Program-made: the position numbers and the translations under genes
DNA from: Apoderus coryli
Taxonomy: Eukaryota > Arthropoda > Insecta > Coleoptera > Attelabidae
DNA length: 64,000 nucleotides
Direction of reading: 5' to 3'
NCBI GenBank assembly: GCA_911728435.2
Contig: OU452204.1
Coordinates: forward strand, 9,982,001 to 10,046,000
Shown: piece by piece, positions 35,501 through 44,554 of the stretch
Numbering within the stretch: position 1 is the first letter of the stretch
Layout of the letters: every line of letters begins with the position of its first letter
The notes under the pieces: generated by a model
Databases searched by the model: none
What the model was told of the DNA's origin: nothing
Seen by the model: the letters and a program-made list of their open reading frames with translations, nothing else

Positions 35501-38500
35501 TCGTGTGTGCCACATGTTTCCATTGCCACAACATTGTTTAAAACAGAACCTAGAATCAATATGAGATCGATAAAGCGCGTTAGCAAACGCAATTAGATAT
35601 TTAAGCAAATACTTTCTTGAGTTTTTTAATGACAGTGTTACTGTTTGTTGTTGTTTAATCAAACATTATATTAATTTAAAATATTATTTATTTATGAAAA
35701 CTAAAAAATATGTTCTTAATTCTAAGATTAGAGGTTAAGTTCTTTTTCTAGATTCTTACATCAATCGTCTACCATGTTTAGAGTGTTGCAAATATGTAAT
35801 ATCTACCCTGACATCCCCTATCTTAAGCTGAAAAAATTAAAGTTACGAAACCAATTTCTTTGGAAGTTTCAATACCCGTCCTGAAGATGATAGTTTAGAT
35901 TTTTCAACAAATTTTCTTTTTAAATCTCAACCTGATTCATAATTGTTTTCTTCAACATTCTCTGAGCGGTTACTTAAATTGTCCTCTGCAAATTCACTGC
36001 CATTTTCACTATTATCATTTAAAACAGTCATTTTCTGGGTAATTCTATATCTGGTAATTCTATAGTTGGTGAAACCGATGAAGAATGGTTCGTAACCTTA
36101 TTTACTTTATTTTAGTTAAGTGGTTTAATAAATTCACGATTTCGAATTAATTGTGAACCATTATTCATTTATAACGTATAAGATATATCTCTCAATTTAC
36201 TTAAAACCGTTCCCGGAAACCAATTACCATTAGGTTTTGTTTGTACATATACCCTTTGATTCTTATATAATATCGATAAATCTCTTGCATTTTTGTAAAG
36301 TTAGCTTTTTTTTAATCACTAAAGGAACCTTCAAGAGTAATCTACATTGTTTTTACAAAGTTACTGTCAACAAACTACTGAATCGATTTCTAAGCTATCG
36401 CGGATTTCTCATTAACAAGTATCAAAATATAATAACAAAATATATGACCCTCGTATATCAATCACATAAAATAATGAAGTATTTTCTCACCTTCTTTATT
36501 AAGAGGTTTACTAAACTCCCTGCCGCATTGGAATTTGTTATTTATTCCGAATGAATAAACAAAACCTTTGTTATTCAATGTTATCGCATGTGCTTTTCCT
36601 AATGCCACTTGAACTATACATTCACCTTTTAAGCTTGTCACCAGACCTGAAAAAATTGAAAATGTCAAGTACGCTTAAAAGTAAATCAACTCTCTTGCGG
36701 ATATTCGCGTTGAAGGATGCAGACTTTTCTAATAATAATAACTGACTAATCGAAAACTTTTAGCCGTCTGGATATCATCCGGGCCACGAGTAATAATCAC
36801 CCGCAAACCCAGACACTTCAGAGTTTATTTATCCTACATTGCTCAGGCTTAAATGCGGGATCGATTGATCTATTTCTATTTGATACTCATTTATTCTAAA
36901 AAACTACTCTTGAAACCCACAAAAATGAAATTACTAACCAGTATTTGGATCAGCATGTGCAGTATCTTTACCAAACATAAAAAGTTCTCCTTCTCGACTA
37001 ACAAGTGCAGTAGTACCATTATTACAAGCACCAGTCACAATATGGTGGCCATCAATTTTGATCATTTTTTTCGGTTTAATAGCTTTGGGTTGTCGTCTAA
37101 CTTTACTTTGGTCACCGTCCTCACCTCTACGTGCGGTACCTTTAAGATGAATCAGAAAAATTAAATTAATCATTCCACTTAAAACGTCTCCTTACCAGTA
37201 AAGAAGACTGAACCATCTTCTGCTATTAAAACAGCATGTAGTCCGTCATGACCAACAGCTATGTGATTAATTTTCGGTGCTTTGGTCAGTACCAATTCAG
37301 TCCATTTATTTGTTCTGACACCGGCTTGTTTTATGCCTAACGCTGAGGGCTTCCCAGCATACAGCACCTAGATGCATGATAGAGTATAAAAATAAAATAA
37401 TAATAATCAGTTTGCATTTCGCGAGTTGAGTGTCAGGACTAATTTATAATTAAATCTTCAGTTCAGAGATATCGTTCAATATATGATAGAAAAACAATTC
37501 CCTTTAAAATCTTTTCTCCAGAAAAAAACAATACATAGTTTTAAGAAAACATTGTAATTACCTTTCCAGAGAACGACTTGATGAGCGCAAACTCTTTCCC
37601 AGCACATATGGTTGAAATTTCTTCTTCACTACCAGTATTCACAGTATAACTTCCAATGTCTTCTTCGAAAGGAGTCTGACCAAATACATCCATGCATTTT
37701 CTAGCCAATTTTAAAGGTAACTCAGTGATCACACATGCTGGTGAAGTATTAGGATTTAAGATCCTTACAATAAATCCATCCTGTAACAAACCAGTTATTT
37801 TGAGATTTAAACGTAAATAAGATGGGTTACCACACTTACATCTTTTACTGATGAAATTGTTCCCAAATTATCTCCATCGGAGAAAAATACAGTGGAGGAT
37901 ACATCACGTGAATGTACCGGTACTGATCCAGTTATTAGGAAACTGTTTCGGTCCACTACTAGGAATTCACAACCCCGACGTCCTGATAATTTTAGATATA
38001 GATTACCCTGGAAAATAAATATTTTATTAACAATTATAATTCTATGACTTGGTTAAAAGAAATACAAATCTTGTAAATTCCATTGCCAACAAAATTAATT
38101 ATTCCTTGTTCGATATATACTACAAGAACGACCACGTTCACAACATGAACTAATTCCGTCGAAGTGGAAACGTTGTGGTTTTTTGTGAATTGAAAAAGAA
38201 TATCGGTCGTTGATTCGCTATCTGTTTTCCAAAGACTCACGCAAATCAAAAACGAGTTCGATGGCGTTCATGGAGATACCACACCTTCCTTTAATTGACA
38301 CTACTGGTGGTATGACGAGTATAAAAATTGCCGAATTTCCGTGGTCGATGAGGCCCGTCAAGGACGCCCAAATGAGGTCAACATGGAGGAAACCATCAAA
38401 AGTCCATGAAATCTTGCTGAAATACCGCAGATTGAAGTTGACGACAGATAGCAAAATATCGTACATGAAAATTTCGGTATCAGCCCGATGGATTCTGCAC

Positions 38501-41500
38501 TTGCTTGCTGTGGACAACAAGCGGAATCGTGTGACCTTTTCCGAGAAGTGTTTCGCCCTGTTGAAGCACAGATCATGAAACTACTTCCTGCGCTACGCAA
38601 ACATGGACGAAACATAGGTTTACCACCACACATCAGACAAACTAGCAGTCGAAGCAAAACACTTTCCCGGTAAAAAAATCTGTGAAGAAAGCAAAAACGA
38701 ACTCATTGGCGGGGAATGTGATGGTGATCATTTTTGGGATGCGCAAAGGTGTGATCCACAATGAACTGCAAAACGATCACGGGACAGAATTACAGTGACT
38801 TATTAATTGAGTAGACAAAGAAAAGTACTATTTCACCAAGACAACGTTCCAACCCTGGCCTCTCCGACTTTTTTTATTGTTGTCACACATGAAAACTTGG
38901 CACAAGGGTCAGTATTTCACGTCGAGCGGCGACTTCATATTTTTCAGAGGGCTTTTGAAGAAGTTGCTCTAAAATCGAACTATATGTTGAAAAATAAAAC
39001 AATTTGAATAATAAAAAAAAACAATGCTTTCATTGGTAGGCTCACAATTGTCATGCCACTCATGTTTCTAGTATTCATTATTTATTTGGAGTATCAAAGT
39101 TCTGGAATAGCGTTGAAATGTTTTTGTGACAACTTATACATTTTCTGTAAGATTTTTGAATTTCGTAAAATTATTTTTGTGGTATATTATGGTTCATATA
39201 AGTAGGCGCCTACCCCTCTAACTTAAAATCACTAGATTTTTTCCGAAATTAACATACCTAGTTAATGAAATAACCAGTATATTAAATACCCCTCTACCTA
39301 ACCCAATTGCTTAAACAACTTATATTAAAAATAACGATAAACCTAAAACAACACTTACTGAACAAAACACCAGAGTGCCGGTATCATTTGGATAAAAATC
39401 TGGTTTCCACATAGAAACGTGGCCTTTCACAGAACCTCCATAACCACTACCAATTTTCAATAAACCTTTCGAGCAAAACAGGTACAAAAATTGTCCATCG
39501 AACGCTAACGATTTCAATATTACGTTTGTCAGTTGCAAGTCTGATGGTACTTTGACATAAAAGGAATCAATTTTTGAACTGGCTGGAACACCATGTGTCA
39601 GCCAATCAGGTCGAATTGGTTTTCCCAATAAAACTCCGTGGACGCTTCTTTGAAGTGAAGCTAATACAGACGGCATCTGAAAATATATCTCTATATTTTT
39701 TTCATTTTCTCTTTTTTTGTCAAAAAGTCATTTACCTGTATGTTTTGAACAGCCAATGCTTTGGGACACATCAGAAGTGCTGCAGTGGCTGCTAAATATT
39801 TTCCAGTATCGCCCCGTACTACTACCAAAGACAGTAGGCATGCGCAAGCCACTGCTGTCAAATGTAGGCCATCATTAGCAACAGCACTTTCGGGGCCATG
39901 TGAAGTTGCTAAATCCATTAAAAGCTCAAATAATGGATCGATAATATCGAGTGGTTCGGATTTCAGTCCCTCTGGTGTCTGACCTGTGAATAAATAATTA
40001 AATATAATTACTACAAATAAAATATAAAACCGCAATTCCTTACCTTGAAGTACATCCAGTAAGGCACTCAATGCTTTCGTGCATAAAACTGGATGCATAG
40101 TTCTGCTTTCTTTTATTAATTCAAATACTGATCTCAAACCTAGAACAGAATAGTTACTTATTACCCATTGTCAATAGGTGTAGATATTCGAGCACCTAAA
40201 CCTTACCTAGTAAGTCGACGCAAGCGCGGTATTAACATAGAAAAAAGAACAATTTTATTAGGTTATCTCTGGGTATTAAAATAAAAATTTTATGATTAAG
40301 TTTATAGAAAATGGTTTTCGTAGACGAAACTACATTATATAGGTATATAAGTATATATTGGTTTGTGGTTCGCAATAGAATGTATTAAGTCGTCAGTTCC
40401 ACCACTTGGCTATCCATCCGCCAGTCTTATATAATTATTTTTTGCTTTACTTACAAATTTTCTCAATATTGTAATGGGTTATAAATTAGTATTACTACTC
40501 TATTTTTAAATAAATGACGTATGATATAAACTCCACAATATTTTGTTAGTAACAACAATTTTCTCGGTATAAAATTTACCACTCACAAGAAATTTGGTCT
40601 CGTAATATTTTAAACAAATTGGATCGAGTGGTATTTGTGAATAGAATTGGCGGAAAACTGTCAAAGTACACTCTACCCAAAATATCTACAACAAGTTGCT
40701 ATATAGTCCACGTCAGCATTTTGTTTACAAACAAAATATTCATTCTGACGTGGTTTAGTTGAATAATACAGTTAACCTAGTAGGCGTATATCCGATGTGG
40801 TATATTCATTTTGAGGTGATCGGCTGCATCTTCGCTGATATTTGAATTTAATTGGTTAGAAAAATGTATCTGATTGGTCGAAATGATACAAAAAGTACCA
40901 GTTTCACATCTTAAATATTCTACTTAACCGAGAACCGGGAGGAACTTCTTATTTTTATTATGATACAATAAACTAATATGTTTATTTATTTTTAGGCAGA
41001 GATTCCGGCAAAGATGACCATGACAAATCAGGTTTAAATAGAAAGCAAACTGATCAAAAATATTCTTTTACATACTGGCAATAAAGACGGATTTATTTAT
41101 GAACAAACCAAACCTAGCTTGATCATTATTTAGAAGAATAGGTTTTTACTGTGCTCAAAGAAACATGATTATTAGTTATGATATTTCCTTGTAACAAAGA
41201 ATAATATATATCTTATTGAAATAAAAGTCTAACTCCACAAATATGTATTTAAATTGATTCTATCATTCGGGGAGAATCTACCTTGTTGGTGAGCTGTAGA
41301 TTGGACCGTTCGGTGAATGTGCACCTTGCCCTGAGGGTTTGTTTGGTCCTACCAATGACACGACGGTAGGCACAAATAACATCCGGTGTGCTTCCAACTT
41401 GCCCTGGACGAAACAAGCTCGGCGTACTGTTGATTGGTATCCCGTACAGATCACCTGGTGACGAGACTCTCCAAATGGGATAGTTTAACTGCTATCCGTA

Positions 41501-42722
41501 GAGCGTCTTCAAGTATTTGTTTATATTGTACTGATTATAGAATTACTTTGTTTAGGTTTTATTATTCTTTGTATACTTATATGTTTGATAAGAAAATGTT
41601 ATTTAATTTAACACCTGTGTTATAGTATTGATTGGATACATATCACCCTCAGCCCTTCAGGTCCTCTTACGGTCGGCAGGAGAACACGACCCTGGAATGT
41701 CTATCTCCACTTTAGTTACCCGGTGTCAGTGGAGCACACTACGTAAAAAAGCTAGCACCCGACGAATTTACCGACACAAAACCTGTTGGACGCTTAATTG
41801 ACACAAATTACTACCACTTCAATTTTTTTTAACGAATATCAGCAATAAATATTCGATGTATTATGTCAGAATGTAACATGTCTTATAACTTATAAACAAA
41901 AACTAATTAAAAGTGGCACTGTAACATTCCTTGGTAGTTATAAAAAGGCTAAAGTAATAAGATTACCGGTATCACTCTGCTCTGCTTGGTACCATACTCC
42001 AGGTCGCCGTCTTGTTAACTTTTGTTACTAAAATAGTATGTAACTAACACAAGCTACCGAGCCTATCAAAGACGGAAATAGAGTTCCAAAATACCGTCTC
42101 CTCACTAGTCTCTATAAGAACTAGCAGGCATTAAAATCTCGCGAGTCTAATACAAGTTAGAGAACACTATAAGAATAAGATACTTAAACCAACTACCTAG
42201 CTAATGGATAATACCTAGTAACTGTAAAAGATATATGCCTTAATTATGTGCTCATAGATAGGTTCTTACCTAGGCCTACAACTTTAGAGACTCGCGTTGG
42301 CACATAGGAGCTGGTCTGTGAATTATCCTCAGTGTCACTATCTAATTCGCAATGATCTGTCACAGGAGCACTGCAGCTACTTTGCAAATATTCCTGTGTT
42401 GCATTTCGCATCCATCGATCAAGAACTGCAAGACGGATTGAAGCAAAAACTGCAAAAGTTGAAGCATTGGATGCCAACTCTATATCTGGTGGACCTTGTA
42501 CATCATTATCATATAATATCTCCACTTTTTTCTGTTTGTTGCGTGATTTCTGGCATTTTTTCTTAATCTTCTTCCATTCAATACGTTTTCTATAACAAAA
42601 ATCCAGAAATTTACTTTCCCAGCTTATAGGTTAGAATAAACAATAACTTACTTTAAATTGTCCTGATTTACTTTGTAAGCAAGATGAAATAACTGTGAAA
42701 ACTCTTCAGCTTCTGGCAACAT
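17526..42722 (-). CDS. hiw: Highwire/MYCBP2 (PHR) E3 ubiquitin ligase, N-terminal part, 28 exons
   Basis: PHR proteins are giant neuronal ubiquitin ligases that limit synapse growth through DLK/Wallenda kinase. Exons in coding order: 42722-42652, 42589-42270, 40139-40044, 39983-39736, 39676-39359, 38007-37840, 37780-37562, 37367-37196, 37139-36939, 36646-36491, 35549-35276, 35220-35037, 34963-34804, 34241-33919, 33352-33088, 32858-32379, 32292-31982, 31212-30490, 30036-29806, 23998-23804, 23660-23454, 22558-22421, 22241-22063, 21601-21367, 21315-21110, 20710-20516, 18254-17998, 17664-17526. All are GT..AG. The total is 6,671 nt, and the frame stays open from the start codon (LPEAEEFSQLFHLAYK) to the last donor. 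Similarity to animal MYCBP2 is collinear throughout. The filamin, Myc-binding, DOC and RING parts are not in the window. Start choice: an ATG with no in-frame upstream extension (stop just before). Confidence 0.95.
17783..17871. repeat. Short inverted repeat in hiw intron 27
   Basis: GTTATAAGTGAGAATTAAAA on the left pairs with TTTTATTTCTCACTTATAAC on the right around a 30-base loop. It is a MITE-like hairpin with no coding content. Confidence 0.6.
18300..18960. other. Unclassified old repeat in hiw intron 26
   Basis: This stretch is less AT-rich than the neighbouring intron and contains broken coding-like text in several frames. A possible terminus TATACGAGGACGGGGC at 18,317 vaguely resembles the mariner end at 2,419. 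I could not join the pieces into a recognisable protein, so its class is left open. Confidence 0.3.
18965..19308 (-). pseudogene. Non-LTR (LINE) retrotransposon 3' fragment
   Basis: The minus strand reads YKDVLKTHMKKCGLD, then WEEITNDRPRWRRTIYEGHQ and FEEQRRRHEDANRQHRKG. This is the conserved segment just after the reverse transcriptase in a group of insect LINEs, which normally ends in a C2H2-like finger. The finger here (CFVTRFASRGSVCL) is out of frame or mutated. The fragment lies in an intron of the Highwire gene and abuts the long palindrome at 19,315. Confidence 0.75.
19315..19829. repeat. 515-bp near-perfect palindrome
   Basis: The two halves mirror each other from TAATCGTTTCATGTCATCA at the left edge to its reverse complement at the right edge, with very few differences. 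The centre is in an A/T tract near 19,570. Each arm carries, read inward, CAACGTTTCGACTAG then ACTCGGCTAGTC, so on the other strand GACTAG-loop-CTAGTC is followed by GAAACG. That short stem plus GAAAC arrangement is typical of Penelope-like element ends. No open frame is present. Confidence 0.85.
19830..20515. other. hiw intron 26, remaining part
   Basis: AT-rich intron DNA with A-rich runs and a TATAGTA-type simple stretch at about 19,915-19,950. Nothing else supported. Confidence 0.4.
20815..20898. repeat. Short ACAGGGYGAGT-ended repeat in hiw intron 25
   Basis: ACAGGGCGAGTCACTA at the left and, read from the right, ACAGGGTGAGTTATTTG bound about 80 bases of AT-rich DNA. It is a small internally deleted member of the ACAGGGTG-ended repeats seen elsewhere. 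Confidence 0.5.
22063..23660 (-). other. hiw: hiw: second PHR domain
   Basis: Exons 21-23 hold PHR domain 2: SRTWNTGNGSPDAICF, VDRAGISVVGVGIYGG and HYEYELELLED (exon 21), NSLEVVRGSFGPEDFAPDVI (exon 22), then ENVKYAVRLRNHGGRT, GDGGLTSV and GQIPVILYY (exon 23). The frame is open and the splice sites are normal, so the domain looks functional. Downstream exons 24-28 continue the conserved helical and sandwich region (ESEHPYKPAVV, WLSIEFDPACATAQPEDTL, PGNEVLFSLETATDYLKDD). Confidence 0.93.
24037..24383 (+). repeat. 5' LTR
   Basis: The LTR starts TGTAGGAATT and ends AAAGCCTACA, so its ends form a short inverted repeat. It contains two copies of TGCGACGTCATT plus GACGTTTAACG and AGACGTCACGTG, all related to the CRE/ATF site TGACGTCA. 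These are the only obvious promoter-type motifs; I see no clear TATA box. Whether they drive expression is inference. Confidence 0.95.
24387..24404 (+). other. Primer-binding site of the Ty3/gypsy element
   Basis: TGGGGGCTCAACCGGGAT begins three bases after the 5' LTR. It starts with TGG, the complement of a tRNA CCA tail, as expected for a minus-strand primer site. I cannot name the tRNA with confidence. Confidence 0.7.
25045..28992 (+). CDS. gag-pol polyprotein of the Ty3/gypsy element, integrase core deleted in frame
   Basis: 1,315 codons, uninterrupted. Order: an N-terminal domain of about 100 residues; a long acidic then basic charged tract (about 105-200); a capsid-like region; two zinc knuckles at about 427-440 (CFNCGAKGHKSRDC) and 449-462 (CFSCNGYGHVSSKC); aspartic protease with LFDTGSD near 500; reverse transcriptase with YYMDDI near 807; RNase H with HTDAS near 955; and the integrase HHCC zinc finger (HEVGH near 1,146, CIPC near 1,181). 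Immediately after, near residue 1,200, the text jumps to the integrase C-terminal region (KSYNLRRRKAF, AIKRTQFGPGLK, FLGPYQITK). The DDE catalytic domain, normally about 200 residues, is absent with the frame kept. So the copy can probably make particles and cDNA but not integrate by itself. Confidence 0.95.
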   Translation: MATLGKIDNINYQINCCKFKVVKALYYICFGNEGEPRKVRKALREFSGFTFDYQSDEYLAKVEEVSLNLDISDLIAICQVLDLNYTSDKNKLVEYICSFLISFTKNDDDDENPEDDPENGTDNDESENEDEEEEENERRAEDERRAKDEKQAQDERRKRSNRAEERRNRNKEDEIRRQKDEEKQRREEKQRRKQYERRRKDNDDNHIGGTSSDESIAGNEVRRNKKQETFTLSFRDVEDSLRTFDGKDDYPIHSWISEFEEVAEITGWNKLQKLIYAKKCLAGLAKLFVQSERGIKSWSTLKHRLIDEFAVQVNSAQIHKLLMTRKKKFDESVQEYMLKMREISSRACIETEVVIQYIIDGIQDETSNKLILYGARDFAGFKEKLKLYDSIQKKKNTSTYIKPKKEVDYKKKTENAKKENNEKQVSCFNCGAKGHKSRDCPDKSKGTKCFSCNGYGHVSSKCTVKNATRSTSSNNVNCIEVTPKNAVKVKIADVELVALFDTGSDICTLREDVYYKHFQNIPLLQDRITLKGLGENKVETSGAFSTNATVNDEEFELIFHVIPKVSTSFQMIVGNNILKEAEVNIRDDGIIIHKKKDNFIMQIAVEDKFEAEVNVDHILNEEKKKVVRELIEQYKPEKTKTTEIEMKIILKNEEPIYQGPRRLSVSEKLEVETQIEEWLQDGIVKPSCSDFASPIVLVKKKDGRTRICCDYRKLNKNIIKDRFPLPLIEDVLDKLQNAKVFSTIDLKNGFFHVPVEDKSTKYTSFVTHKGQYEFMRCPFGLCNSPAVFQRFINHIFRELTRLNFVMYYMDDIIILSSNEDEGIERLKIVLEVAKDYGLDIKKKKCQFLKRRVEFLGFIIEDGKVQPNKEKSIAIRNFPEPNNVKQIQSYLGLTGYFRKFIPGYAKIAKPLSDLLRKTTEFKFGELERSAFKTLQELLTQEPVLHIFQQGCETELHTDASQSGYGACLMQRSNIDSKFHPVYYMSKKTTLAEEKYSSYELEVLAIIQAVKKFRIYLLGTKFKIVTDCSAFQKTMDKKDLTTRVARWSLLLEEYDYQIEHRGGTQMAHVDALSRYPAVMTILEENGIMEQIKLAQDKDDHLKAIKEILKTGNYEDYYLDHGILYKYEKKQQLLVIPKAMQTEVIRNAHEVGHFAVKKTEKLIRREFYIPKIKEKIEAYISNCIPCILGNRKKGKKKAILHQFNQQREDLRAVCKEQILKVQTENKKSYNLRRRKAFDYKENDLVAIKRTQFGPGLKVKRKFLGPYQITKIKGNDRYDVIKVGNHEGPMRTSTCTEYLKTWVENQSESESDSDLDGRV
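28988..29334 (+). repeat. 3' LTR
   Basis: Same length and, by eye, same sequence as the 5' LTR. The gag-pol stop codon TAG is made by LTR bases 3-5. No long polypurine tract precedes it; only GGATGGCCGAG could serve, which is shorter and less pure than usual. Confidence 0.95.
30490..32292 (-). other. hiw: hiw: first PHR domain and following helical region
   Basis: Exon 17 carries the start of PHR domain 1: NRFESHGGGWGYSGHSIEAI then DTDILLGGFGLFGGRGEYTA, almost unchanged from vertebrate proteins. Exon 18 continues with WYVAWCRISGPSSDCGSSG and FKSSKKSNNGTDVNAGQIP, which closes the beta-sandwich. It then runs into a helical segment (SLLQWSWNTF, LAECIGDVRTLLKQIL, ECHNTFVACFHAFYPT). PHR domains are beta-sandwich folds unique to this ligase family and BTBD relatives. 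Confidence 0.93.
34620..34742. repeat. Inverted repeat (MITE-like) in hiw intron 13
   Basis: CATGTTTATTATGCTGTCAA and ACAAACTATCCTTT on the left pair with AAAGGATAGTTTATTTTGAC and GCATAATAAACATG on the right. About 40-base arms surround a short loop containing CCGAAACGTCG. Non-coding. Confidence 0.7.
35640..36300 (-). pseudogene. Decayed gypsy-type retrotransposon 3' end in hiw intron 10
   Basis: The minus strand near 36,280-36,130 reads YKNQRVYVQTKPNG, NWFPGTVLSKLRDISYTL, a stop, then IRNREFIKPLN. That is the typical integrase C-terminus (a small barrel ending in R-x-x-x-x-x-K-P-L). Further on, SSGRVLKLPKKLV and stops are followed by a purine tract AAGATAGGGGA and then TGTCAGGGTAG at 35,813, which fits a polypurine tract and LTR start. 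Only part of the LTR remains and many stops are present. Confidence 0.65.
38165..39010 (+). pseudogene. mariner transposase pseudogene in hiw intron 5
   Basis: Over several frames the plus strand gives EYRSLIRYLF, QIKNEFDGVHGDT, VVDEARQGRPNEVNMEETIK, VHEILLKYRRLKLTTDSK, then ARWILHLLAVDNKRNRVTF, AVEAKNTFPVKKICEESK and MVIIFGMRKGVIHNELQ. These are in mariner order: N-terminal DNA-binding domain, WVPH-type linker region, and the DDD catalytic domain. Repeated frameshifts show it is dead. Terminal repeats were not found with confidence. Confidence 0.85.
40140..42269. other. hiw intron 2
   Basis: Two kilobases of intron. A 46-base hairpin, CCACGTCAG...CTGACGTGG, lies at 40,708-40,753. Unclassified, less AT-rich segments occur at 41,270-41,470 and 41,640-41,760; they look like old repeat DNA but gave no recognisable protein. 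Confidence 0.5.
40708..40753. repeat. Short perfect-ended hairpin in hiw intron 2
   Basis: CCACGTCAG at the left and CTGACGTGG at the right, with further pairing inward (ATTTTGTTT with AAACAAAAT). A small foldback without coding content. Confidence 0.6.
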
Positions 42723-43288
42723 AGTTTTCTTACAGTACAACAGTTTTTGTATAATAATATATTGCACTCAATGTTAACAGTACAAAACTACCCTTACAAT
42801 ATACAGGCTATTGATTTTTTACTACCCTTGAGTATTTTATATGAATCATCATATCATTAAGGTAAGGTTAATACAAATTTTGTATGCTTAATTTGATATT
42901 TGCACAGTTATAAATATACTGATTTGTTTATCACAATTTTTAGCTGAACTCAGTGAAATTATTGTTCTAGAAGATAAAATAGGTATAAAATATTCAAATT
43001 CCGGAACTCAAAAAACCACAATAAATAATTGCCAAATACGCAGGCGTATAAGTCAATTCTAACACAATTGGTATGCAACCTATAATACATAATAATAAGC
43101 GGTTGCCGTCTGAAAAGTTCTAATTTTTTATTCTAAATTTGTCTTATATTAGGAGGATAGTCCAGATATATACTATTTGCACATAACACACACTATGTGA
43201 CTATTTGCAAAGATTATTAATCTTTGATATTAGTGACTATTATTATCATCGTAATATGTAAGTAAACAAGTGCATACAAATTCTATAT
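42723..43288. other. Upstream region of the hiw start codon
   Basis: AT-rich DNA ahead of the first coding exon. It should hold the 5'UTR, upstream non-coding exons or promoter, but no core promoter motif is clear enough to mark. Confidence 0.4.
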
Positions 43289-43586
43289 ACAGGGTGAGTC
43301 ACGAGGAACTGTACATACTTCTACCATAAGTAGAGGCACGTGAGGGGATTATCAAATCACCATTAAAAAATGTCTCCTTGTTTTGATTATTAATATACAG
43401 GGTGAATTATGGATCTTCACCAAAACAATGTTTCGTCATATCTTTTCAATGATTAAGTCGATTTATCTCATTTTTTTTTTATAAAAGTGTGGCTGGCAAC
43501 TAACTAACATATTCAGAATGGAAAAAATCCAGGTCCGTCTTCGAGAAAATTCGTGGGACTCCTTCATATTCAACACTTCACCCTGT
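43289..43586. repeat. ACAGGGTG-ended repeat
   Basis: ACAGGGTGAGTCACGAGGAA at the left, a second internal ACAGGGTGAATTATGG at 43,397, and CACCCTGT at the right end. The inner pair (43,397-43,586) share ACAGGGTGAA ends. Non-coding member of the ACAGGGTG repeats in this window. Confidence 0.6.
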
Positions 43587-44305
43587 ATATGATTTTTCAA
43601 AAATCTGATATAATTTTTTCAGAGGGCATAAATAGACAGTTAGACCTGGGTATTTGAATTTTTTGTTACAGTCACCTCACATTTCCAACTACCGAACAGA
43701 TAGCTTCTTTCGCCGGAGAGGTTTTAGTGGGTATTACCTGGACCATCCTCCCAAGTTTGAGTCCCACACTCACCTGCAGATTACAGGTGGTTGTGCCGTA
43801 AATGCTCTATAAAAAAGTCAAGCGGGACGGACACATCGAGTTAATAATGATCGATCGGAATCTCTCTATTAAATCACAAACAATTATATTAAACTTCAGT
43901 GCAATGTTAGTATGCAAAAACTATCGGCATATATAAAACGACATTACACTACGTTACATGAGAAAACGTTTCAGCAATATACTGATGGAGGCAGAGCTAC
44001 GATATAGGAACTGAAATTGGATTTGCAGGATCCTTGAAAAAAACAACATCAACCCTGTGATACATTATTGTATTGAGAGAGAGAGAGATGTTTTTGGCGA
44101 CACCTAGCGTGAACAGGCAATATGCCGGGTGAAACACAGTTCACAAACGATGGCCGGACAAGAAGTAACAACTCCATTATATCTTATTGCCAACACTAGA
44201 TGCGCCCGAATCCCTTAGCGGGGAGGCTTTATTTAAGTATTGCTTGTTACATAAAGCAACAAGACCTTAAATTATGTTGGAAATTTGTTTCACACTACAA
44301 TGCTT

Positions 44306-44349
44306 TCACCAGACGGCCGTTTCGTCGATCCACGACTCATCAGTGGTGA
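44306..44349 (-). ncRNA. Type I hammerhead ribozyme, copy 1
   Basis: Read on the minus strand: stem I strand TCACCA, core CTGATGAG, stem II GTCG-TGGAT-CGAC (4 bp, 5-base loop), core GAAA, palindromic stem III ACGGCCGT, cleavage triplet GTC, and stem I strand TGGTGA. All invariant core bases are present. Stem I extends outward through an internal loop to a second helix, TCACACT/AGTGTGA (44,289-44,366). Stem III is too short to close stably alone, as in ribozymes of Penelope-like elements and retrozymes that work as dimers. Cleavage would fall between 44,312 and 44,311. Confidence 0.88.
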
Positions 44350-44510
44350 TCGGCAGGCAGTGTGACCCAAATTTCCAACATTTACAAAGAGCTTATACTA
44401 GCACGAGAATTGATTGAGAGATCAATTCAATCAATTGATTGAGAGATCAATTCTCGTGCTAGTATAAGCTCTTTGTAAATGTTGGAAATTTGGGTCACAC
44501 TGCCTGCCGA

Positions 44511-44554
44511 TCACCACTGATGAGTCGTGGATAGACGAAATGGCCGTCTAGTGA
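44511..44554 (+). ncRNA. Type I hammerhead ribozyme, copy 2 (weakened)
   Basis: Same architecture on the plus strand as copy 1, with TCACCA, CTGATGAG and GAAA kept. Stem II has one mismatch (GTCG-TGGAT-AGAC). The stem III palindrome is damaged (ATGGCCGT), and stem I has one mismatch (TAGTGA). The core is intact, but activity is likely to be lower. Confidence 0.75.

Larger units (their letters stand above)
33088..38007 (-). other. hiw: hiw: RCC1-like repeat region with cysteine-rich insert
   Basis: Exons 6-15 of the Highwire gene. RCC1-type repeats are visible as VGHDGLHAVLIAEDGSVFF (exon 8), CNNGTTALVSREGELFMFG (exon 9), GKAHAITLNNKGFVYSFG (exon 10) and two in exon 14 (GLHHSVLLLQNGQVCTFG, GSNHTVILTSKGEVYTFG). 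Exons 11-12 insert a cysteine-rich stretch (CMICTVCRECTGYSISC, CGCGEGDSGCAICGCC) that is also found at this position in vertebrate MYCBP2. Exon 13 is a basic, low-conservation linker. In the family this region folds as a beta-propeller and acts as a guanine-exchange or partner-binding module, which is known for relatives and inferred here. Confidence 0.9.

Noticed and set aside
17526..42722. Disruption of the Highwire gene by the transposons in its introns
   Set aside because: All insertions lie inside introns, every splice site used is normal, and the frame adds up across 28 exons, so no break in the coding sequence is visible.
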